This document shows, piece after piece, positions 60,501 through 64,000 of a DNA stretch of 64,000 nt. The notes under the pieces were generated by a model. It was not told the DNA's origin and ran no database searches. It saw only the letters and a program-made list of their open reading frames with translations. This DNA is from Harmothoe impar (taxonomy: Eukaryota > Annelida > Polychaeta > Phyllodocida > Polynoidae), in NCBI GenBank assembly GCA_947462335.1, contig OX381704.1, positions 20,662,442 through 20,726,441 on the forward strand, written 5' to 3'. Every line of letters starts with the position of its first letter. Positions within the stretch are counted from its first letter, which is position 1. The position numbers and the translations under genes are program-made.

Positions 60501-63500
60501 TAAAGAAACTGAAATCTTATCGCTCTGAACAAACTTTAAAGTTCAGCCTATTGCTAATCCGTAATCCGCTTATGGAAAAGTCTGCTTTAGGCGACTAAGG
60601 AGTCCATATAATGAAATAAATCAAAACATTAGAATTGGCCGTGGACACACAACAGTGTCTCCTGAAATATACATACACAGGTGTATGGATTAGTACGTGA
60701 AATACACAGGCCAAAATGTGAAGCCATATTAGATTAAGAAGTGATATATCATATGTTGTTCCTTTTGTGCAACTGCTAACGATATCAACACAGCTAAAGT
60801 TCTGTTGTAACTTCACTCAGTAGTCAACCATCCAACTGCTAACTGTATAACTATAAAAAGGAAAGTATAGAGGGACATCCTGTTTAGCGAGTGATCATTC
60901 CCCTATATATAAAACGGCATTATTTGGCCGCTGGTACCCACCCCATTGAATCAGCCTTGAGGTGCTTGACAGGACCAGATGAATCAAAAGAGGCTAGATG
61001 AAGATATGTACTTTTTTCAAAGCTAACTCGATCTTCTTCTTGATTTTGCCTCAACTATTATTTAGAGTCCTTTATATATGATTCTTCTTCTTTCTAACAC
61101 ACTTATTTTCAGAATTAATTTTATCTAACAGAAAAACCATACAAATATTACCAATACTCTCGCACAGATTATAGCAACAAAAGGGCAACAACTCCAGAAA
61201 TTTCCGCCATTGTTTTTTCCCCAAACCTGACCCTAAAATAGGATAACTATGTAATAATTGTGATTGAATACAACAGAATTCCACGGTATATACTCATATA
61301 ATCACCCCAATCAAATGTTACATTTAAAAAACATCCAAATATGTTAGTTAGCTGGCTTTTAATTTGTGAGTCGAGCCCCTCCGAGGGAATCTGTTTGGAG
61401 AGTGAGGTTGCCACAGGTCACGTCACTAAGCAATGTCACGTCACTAAGCAACAATAGGTCACTCAGCAGTTCTAATGTGTCCCGTCAGAGGGCGCCACTC
61501 CCATCGTTTCCCGCCGTGAGAATAGACCACAGTTTGCCGTGAGAATAGACCACAGTTTGCCGTGAAAATAGACCTCAGTTAGCCGTCAGAATAGACTACA
61601 GTTAGCCGTGAGAATAGGCCAATTTGCCATGAGAAAAGGCTGTAGTTTGCCGTGAGAATAGGCCACAGTTTGCCGTGAGAATAGGCCACAGTTTTTCCTG
61701 TAACTCATGTTTTCTGGCGGGTTTTTTCCCTTCAAACTCCAGTCGCCGAAGGCGCTGGTTTCTTTAACAACAGGGGGAGGTGGTGGGTTGGGGGGGGGGG
61801 GGGGGGCGTTTCGACCCCTTGACCGGGGGAGGGTGTAAAGAATTTGGACCCCTCTTGGGTTTTGAGCCAAAAAGCCAGCGTACGTGTTATTATGCTTCAA
61901 AGGGCACACGCTCGCGCCGATTTTCTACCTGTAGGGGGGGTGGGGTGTAAAAAATGATGACCATTCCTCGCGGAAACCCACTCCCCCCTGTTGTTAAAAA
62001 AAGTAATCCAATTGCTAACCTTATCAATAAAGCAACTTTAAAAATGGCCAATGTTGCTGAAATACTTTACAGTTTGCAGTGTAGTAGTTACAGATAGCAG
62101 GAGTGATACACTTAACAGCTGCACACATGTCCCCCTTACTACATGATACATGCATGTTCTGCTGCAGGTGATCTGCAGTTCCTGTAGCGGCTCGGGGGGC
62201 GTGGCCTCCATCGGCCACAACCACCACGGGGGTCACGGCCTCAGTGACGACATGGACGATGACGGCTTTGGCAGCCCACGTCACGGCCACCGTCACGGCG
62301 GCAACCGTCACGGCGGTCACCACCATGGTGGCCATCACGGCGGCGGCATGGAGTCTTGTACCTGGTGTAACGGAACGGGCCGCAAAAGGTGAGGATCATA
62401 TCTCACCATAGCTTACACAGAGAAAAGAAACAGCGTCAAAAGGGAGTCCAGGTTGCCTCCAGAAAGACTCCCCTCGTTAGGGGAGCCCAGGGAGCCCAGG
62501 TGACTCCCCAGCAAACCTTAGGGAGTCACCTAGAGGAGTTATACAGCTCACTGGCTCACCTAAGGAAGTCACATAGGGACCTGGACTCCCCTAAAGAGGG
62601 TAGTCATTCTGGAGGCAACTCCCTTTTGACGCTGTTTCTTTTCTCTGTGTACCATTTATCATATTCGTAATGAATATACTTCCAAATAGGCTTTATACAA
62701 CTATTCCAAATAGAATCGCAAATGATCATTGAACTTTATATGAAACGATATGTCTACATGTATACAGCATCCACCAACGCATGCACACTATGCATACGGT
62801 GTAAGTAAGGATACAATGCATCTGAAGTATTATACAGAGAGAAATGTGTGGAGCAGCCTGACCCTCGAAATGTCTTTCCAGGGTCAGACATTTTAACGAG
62901 AATCAGCCATTGCTGGACTCTCCTCGCAGACTCTGACACGGAAAGTGTCCAACATTGCTAGACTCTCTTACAGTTTACGGCAGTATTGTCTGGTTCTCGT
63001 GAAAATTCCCGACCGGAAAAGTCTGTCGGTGTGGAGACATTTCAGGCTAATCCACACTTTCTTATGTGTGTGCAATGTTATATCAATTCATAAACACAAA
63101 GTACATAATGGGACTTCCGTAATACGGTATTTAGGTGGAGCTCCGGAGTCCCAGCCAGTAACGTTGTTGCCGGTAGGTGTGGCGGCATACCTTAGGTCAC
63201 TTAGGCTACTCCTCCATGACCCAACCTTATCTTCAGCCTGCGTCTTCAGCCCAATCTACAACTGATAAGCTCAGGGGCAGCACTTTTTTCTCTCTACTCT
63301 CTCTCCGGATTTCTATCAATATCATAGGATGTGGTGGGCGGGGGTCGGGGGATCTCCATGTGACAAATAGGGATGGGGTAGACAGCGTCTCAGTCTGGCC
63401 GAGTAGCAGAGGACATGGCAGGTGTTTTTATTGAGACAGATAAGCATTGCCCAGTCAGTCACTTGATCGATAGCTTGACTGAAGACTATGAATTTTCTTT

Positions 63501-63888
63501 TGCTCTAATAAAAAAACGAGTCCCATCTGATTTTACGCTGTCAGATATTTGTGCAATTCGGAACTTTCAAGACCCATTTACTTGAGGGAAATAATACGAC
63601 TTACATAATTCTATAGATATCCTGAAAGGCGGAAGAATTTAGAATGACGAATGGTATTTCTTAAGTCTATCATTATTAAAGTATTAAAGTCTCAGAGGAA
63701 TTCTACTCAAAATGTGAATTGGCGAACTTACTTCAAGTTTACATTACTGTTTGGTTTAACATTGTGTGTCACATGTGACCTTGTCCATGTTGCAGGTGTA
63801 ATTTCTGTCACGGACATGGAGAGGTGTCGTGTAAAACCTGCCAGGAAGCCGCCAACCTCAAGTGCTACATCGAACTGAAGGTCACATG
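45355..63888 (+). CDS. SSUH2: SSUH2 (ssu-2 homologue), nine chained exons, incomplete at both ends
   Basis: Nine exons (45355-45593, 47172-47333, 47722-47791, 51465-51594, 58391-58451, 58761-58885, 59456-59518, 62168-62388, 63796-63888) join with matching phases and give about 388 codons. Order of features: Pro/Gly/Ala-rich N-terminal region; PPPSYDEAT motif; the conserved SSUH2 block (VPVITEEEAREAML, SENCCYGKGAAREML, YTLETFGESRMTSWQYEPY, NGPAPGPWQIAVP, EVPHTASVK); then DnaJ-like CxxCxGxG repeats that should bind zinc. A His/Gly-rich insert splits the zinc repeats. The worm homologue ssu-2 was found genetically as a suppressor of a potassium-channel mutant, and the human gene has been linked to tooth development. 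The biochemical role is unsettled. The start codon is upstream and the 3' end lies beyond the window; the last exon is spliced onward at GTAAGT. Confidence 0.9.
45635..45891. repeat. Hairpin MITE (TTAA family), copy 6, in SSUH2 intron
   Basis: The left arm is TGACCCTGTAAGGGCCGCAT and the right arm is ACGGCCCTTAAAGCAAGGG. The internal hairpin is CAGTCCTGGTGAGTAGACTC facing CACCAGG. It starts about 40 bp after the splice donor. The TTAA duplication has decayed. Confidence 0.75.
45892..46520. other. Intron sequence, nothing recognised
   Basis: AT-rich intronic sequence. A 62-codon frame at 46142-46330 has no recognisable features. Confidence 0.4.
46521..47033. repeat. Fold-back element built from TGGACGGA words
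   Basis: Inverted ends are AAAGGGGTGCCTCCACCAAC and GTTGGTGGAGGCACCCCTTT. The 513 bp interior is made almost entirely of GATGGACGGA/TCCGTCCATC words arranged as nested palindromes. Flanks AGGCTTG and AGGTTTG differ by one base, so a 7-8 bp target duplication (as in hAT elements) is possible. It lies in an SSUH2 intron. Confidence 0.85.
47172..47333 (+). CDS. SSUH2: SSUH2 exon 2 of those recognised
   Basis: Acceptor TATGCAG and donor GTAAGT bound 162 bp, phase 1 in and out. It encodes ATSPPGVDSPTYAGPVSPDY followed by an acidic/Pro-rich stretch and MDRIAGYDNVTFDG. The acceptor lies in an AT-rich tract. The phase match on both sides supports the exon. Confidence 0.75.
47722..47791 (+). CDS. SSUH2: SSUH2 exon 3: PPSY motif
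   Basis: A 70 bp exon lies between acceptor TTCCAACAG and donor GTAGGT, phase 1 in and phase 2 out. It encodes TALPPPSYDEATRQPPTPRR. PPSY is a PPxY word of the kind bound by WW domains such as those of NEDD4-type ubiquitin ligases. The exit phase joins the VPVITEEEA exon at 51465. The donor is weaker than the others. If splicing failed here the frame would stop two codons later. Confidence 0.7.
47952..48163. repeat. 212 bp inverted-repeat element
   Basis: The arms of about 65 bp are nearly perfect complements. The left starts AGCCAAAAATAATTTTCTTA and the right ends TAAGAAAATTATTTTTGGCT. Inner GACAAATGAC words face each other across a short loop. Target duplication not clear. Lies in an SSUH2 intron. 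Confidence 0.9.
48754..49761. repeat. CCCAGC...GCTGGG element with AACGTTGG repeats
   Basis: Ends CCCAGCTAGCAAGGACACGT and ACATTGGGCC...-type complement (right side TTTCTTTGCTGGCTGGG) are inverted. Both end regions are packed with CCAACGTTGG/GTACAACGTTGG words. About 440 bp of unrelated sequence lies between. AC flanks both sides, a possible 2 bp target duplication. Lies in an SSUH2 intron. Confidence 0.8.
49762..50701. other. Intron sequence, nothing recognised
   Basis: Ordinary AT-rich intron with no strong repeat or coding signal. Confidence 0.4.
50702..50859. repeat. Hairpin MITE (TTAA family), copy 7, single-hairpin form
   Basis: TTAA lies at both ends. This is the simplest form of the family: one arm (TCCTTTAACATCCGCAAAGT), one hairpin (CAGCTCTGGCGAGTAACTCA and its complement) and one arm (TCGGCCTTTGAATGG). 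Total length is 158 bp, against about 230 bp for two-hairpin copies. Confidence 0.8.
50860..51464. other. Intron with degenerate GATATCAAA words
   Basis: From 51085 to 51255 the sequence has loosely repeated words such as GATATCAAACT and ACTCTGATATCAAAT. This resembles a decayed minisatellite. Confidence 0.45.
51465..51594 (+). CDS. SSUH2: SSUH2 exon 4: start of the conserved domain
   Basis: Acceptor TCCCCTCAG and donor GTGAGT bound 130 bp, phase 2 in and phase 0 out. It encodes VPVITEEEAREAMLNFVSE, then NCCYGKGAAREMLFRGLESN and SAFH. The CCYGK and acidic TEEEAREA parts are hallmark SSUH2 sequence, so this exon anchors the gene call. Confidence 0.93.
51647..51995. repeat. CAGGGGTAGACACTAAC MITE
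   Basis: Inverted ends are CAGGGGTAGACACTAAC and GTTAGTGTCTACCCCTG, with GGGCCCGGA-type words inside each end. GTCTA flanks both sides, a possible 5 bp target duplication. The CAGGG start recalls hAT elements, but those usually give 8 bp. It starts 52 bp after a splice donor. Confidence 0.85.
52075..52200. repeat. Diverged block with partner at 55855-56010
   Basis: TTGCATTTTATGTGGCT, AGATTGA and GCTACAT-TAGA words recur in order at 55862-56010. Both lie in the same SSUH2 intron. Confidence 0.5.
52431..52652. repeat. Hairpin MITE (TTAA family), copy 8
   Basis: TTAA-CCCTTTATTGGCTGCAAACT on the left and ATGCACCCCTTAGAGGG-TTAA on the right. Two hairpins lie inside. Target duplication preserved. 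Confidence 0.85.
52946..53864. repeat. TAGGGTA-ended inverted-repeat element
   Basis: The left end reads TAGGGTAAGCTCACC and later CATAAGTCGACC. The right end is GGTCGACTTATGGTGAATCT followed by ACCCTA. The interior repeats GACCAC and CATAAG-CGACC words. It is probably a 0.9 kb non-autonomous DNA transposon. Confidence 0.65.
54260..55310. repeat. Diverged duplicated block, first copy (partner 56215-57720)
   Basis: Ordered matches with the second copy: AGCAGGGCC, ATTCATCATCA-GAA, TCAAATATT, ACTTTAA-CTCCTTCAAATG, CATGATTAATTCAATG, GGAAACCT-GGTCTG-TTTTAA and ATAATTGCCACTAATTAGAT. The copies are far too diverged to be recent. Confidence 0.7.
55330..55660. repeat. Homopolymer-run MITE, copy 2
   Basis: Ends GGGAGTGCTCATTTTTGAGT and the complement of CAAATGACCACTCC are inverted. 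Long G and C runs lie at about 55366-55378, 55414-55428 and 55556-55570, with CCTCAAGGGGTC inside. Confidence 0.65.
56215..57720. repeat. Diverged duplicated block, second copy (partner 54260-55310)
   Basis: It contains the same ordered words as the first copy, with extra sequence between GGAAACCTCGGTCTG (near 56882) and AATTGCCACTAATTAGATAG (near 57666). Confidence 0.65.
58391..58451 (+). CDS. SSUH2: SSUH2 exon 5
   Basis: A 61 bp exon lies between acceptor CTCTATAG and donor GTAAAG, phase 0 in and phase 1 out. It encodes YTLETFGESRMTSWQYEPYR and the first base of Gly. The LETFxESR and EPY words are strongly conserved in the family. Confidence 0.92.
58761..58885 (+). CDS. SSUH2: SSUH2 exon 6
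   Basis: A 125 bp exon lies between acceptor TATTTGCAG and donor GTAAGT, phase 1 in and phase 0 out. It encodes QSLDTALNGPAPGPWQIAVP, YPEKFRSGKHKMEVPHTASV and K. PAPGPW and VPHT are typical of SSUH2 just before the zinc repeats. Confidence 0.92.
58886..59455. other. SSUH2 intron with AT/CA microsatellite
   Basis: ATATATATATATACACACAC-type repeat at 59227-59264; otherwise plain intron. Confidence 0.6.
59456..59518 (+). CDS. SSUH2: SSUH2 exon 7: first zinc repeats
   Basis: A 63 bp, phase-0 mini-exon lies between acceptor ATTTTACAG and donor GTAAAT. It encodes PCHTCYGRGRTRCHRCVGRG and Q, two CxxCxGxG units (CHTCYGRG and CHRCVGRG) of the kind that bind zinc in DnaJ-type cysteine-rich domains. 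Confidence 0.93.
59702..59940. repeat. GGCCAAAAAA-type MITE, copy C
   Basis: Ends GGCCAAAAAAAGGTTTGTTT and AAACAAACCTCTTTTTTGGCC are inverted, and TTA flanks both sides. The interior repeats GGCCGACCCTA. Same family as 15609 and 15937. Confidence 0.85.
59941..61512. other. SSUH2 intron, nothing recognised
   Basis: AT-rich intron. A short direct repeat, CACGTCACTAAGCAA, occurs twice near 61420-61451. Confidence 0.45.
61513..61694. repeat. 23 bp tandem repeat, eight units
   Basis: The units are close to GCCGTGAGAATAGACCACAG plus TTT. The first two are identical, as are the last two. One unit is two bases short. An inactive minisatellite in an SSUH2 intron, next to a homopolymer-run MITE. Confidence 0.92.
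61750..62012. repeat. Homopolymer-run MITE, copy 3
   Basis: Ends GCTGGTTTCTTTAACAACAG and the complement of CTGTTGTTAAAAAAAGTAAT are inverted. Long G runs and GACCCCTTGACCGGGGG lie inside. It is the reverse orientation of the copy at 18665. Confidence 0.65.
62168..62388 (+). CDS. SSUH2: SSUH2 exon 8: zinc repeats split by a His/Gly-rich insert
   Basis: Acceptor CTGCTGCAG and donor GTGAGG bound 221 bp, phase 0 in and phase 2 out. It starts VICSSCSGSGGVASI and ends MESCTWCNGTGRKR, giving two CxxCxGxG units. Between them lies about 48 residues: HNHHGGHG, an acidic DDMDDDG patch, then a run of HGG/HHGG units. About one residue in three of the insert is His. The nucleotide repeat CACGGCGG suggests it grew by slippage. 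Such a segment could bind metals such as zinc, nickel or copper; this is inferred from composition only. Confidence 0.9.
62416..62649. repeat. CACAGAGAAAAG MITE, short copy
   Basis: Inverted ends are CACAGAGAAAAGAAACAGCG and CGCTGTTTCTTTTCTCTGTG, each followed inward by TCAAAAGGGAGT. TA flanks both sides, as expected for Tc1/mariner-type elements. Begins 27 bp after the donor of the His-rich exon. Confidence 0.9.
62650..63795. other. SSUH2 intron, nothing recognised
   Basis: Intron sequence with no supported coding segment. Chance frames at 62945-63265 and 63177-63434 overlap each other in different frames. Confidence 0.5.
63796..63888 (+). CDS. SSUH2: SSUH2 exon 9: last zinc repeats in the window
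   Basis: A 93 bp exon lies between acceptor GTTGCAG and donor GTAAGT, phase 2 in and phase 2 out. It encodes CNFCHGHGEVSCKTCQEAAN followed by LKCYIELKVT and two bases of Trp. CNFCHGHG and CKTC complete the cysteine series, and LKVTW is typical of the SSUH2 sequence that follows. At least one further exon lies beyond the window. Confidence 0.92.
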
Positions 63889-63923
63889 GTAAGTAACACT
63901 TAACCACATAATGGTAATGATAC

Positions 63924-64000
63924 TTAACCCTTTAACGGCCACATATTGCTTTAGTGCACTATGCTCGTTATCGTCATTATGCATGAATGAAGCCCTGGTG
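63924..64000. repeat. Hairpin MITE (TTAA family), copy 9, cut by the window end
   Basis: TTAA-CCCTTTAACGGCCACATATT followed by GTCATTATGCATGAATGAAG, matching the left half of the family. It starts 35 bp after a splice donor. Confidence 0.8.

Noticed and set aside
62024..62338. Minus-strand Ala/Val-rich frame
   Set aside because: It is the antisense shadow of the His/Gly-rich SSUH2 exon at 62168-62388.

Overview
The window is eukaryotic nuclear DNA, most likely from a marine invertebrate or basal chordate. Three things point there: genes split by GT-AG introns of 0.2 to 7 kb, an animal-type SSUH2 gene, and a dense load of short inverted-repeat transposons beside a PIF/Harbinger and a Ty3/gypsy element. 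I cannot name the species. No bacterial operons, CRISPR arrays, rRNA genes or convincing tRNA genes were seen.

Layout. Positions 1-5729 are the right-hand part of a PIF/Harbinger DNA transposon. It carries an apparently intact MADF (Myb/SANT-like) DNA-binding gene on the + strand and an intact three-exon HARBI1-like transposase on the - strand, in convergent orientation, with a GTCGAC-rich subterminal repeat array at the right end. From about 5.7 to 20.3 kb I see no recognisable gene, only hairpin MITEs with TTAA ends, GGCCAAAAAA MITEs with TTA target duplications, a homopolymer-run repeat family and small tandem repeats. Positions 20488-25313 are a complete 4.8 kb Ty3/gypsy retrotransposon with two identical 138 bp LTRs and a perfect 5 bp target duplication (GTGAC). 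Its pol is broken in at least two places and its integrase has lost a catalytic aspartate. From 25.3 to 45.3 kb the DNA is again gene-poor, with duplicated blocks, microsatellites, MITEs and one weak candidate exon near 37.2 kb in a GC-rich, promoter-like patch.

From 45355 to the end of the window runs an SSUH2 (ssu-2 homologue) gene on the + strand. Nine consecutive coding exons can be chained with consistent splice phases. They encode a proline/glycine-rich N-terminal region with a PPSY motif, the conserved central SSUH2 domain, and a zinc-binding series of CxxCxGxG repeats interrupted by an unusual histidine/glycine-rich insert. The first exon(s) and the 3' end are outside what I can identify. 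The introns contain at least seven inverted-repeat transposons, four of which start only 27-52 bp downstream of a splice donor.

The genes form no pathway together. The two Harbinger genes work as a transposition pair, the gypsy element is a self-contained but disabled retroelement, and SSUH2 is the only host gene supported here.
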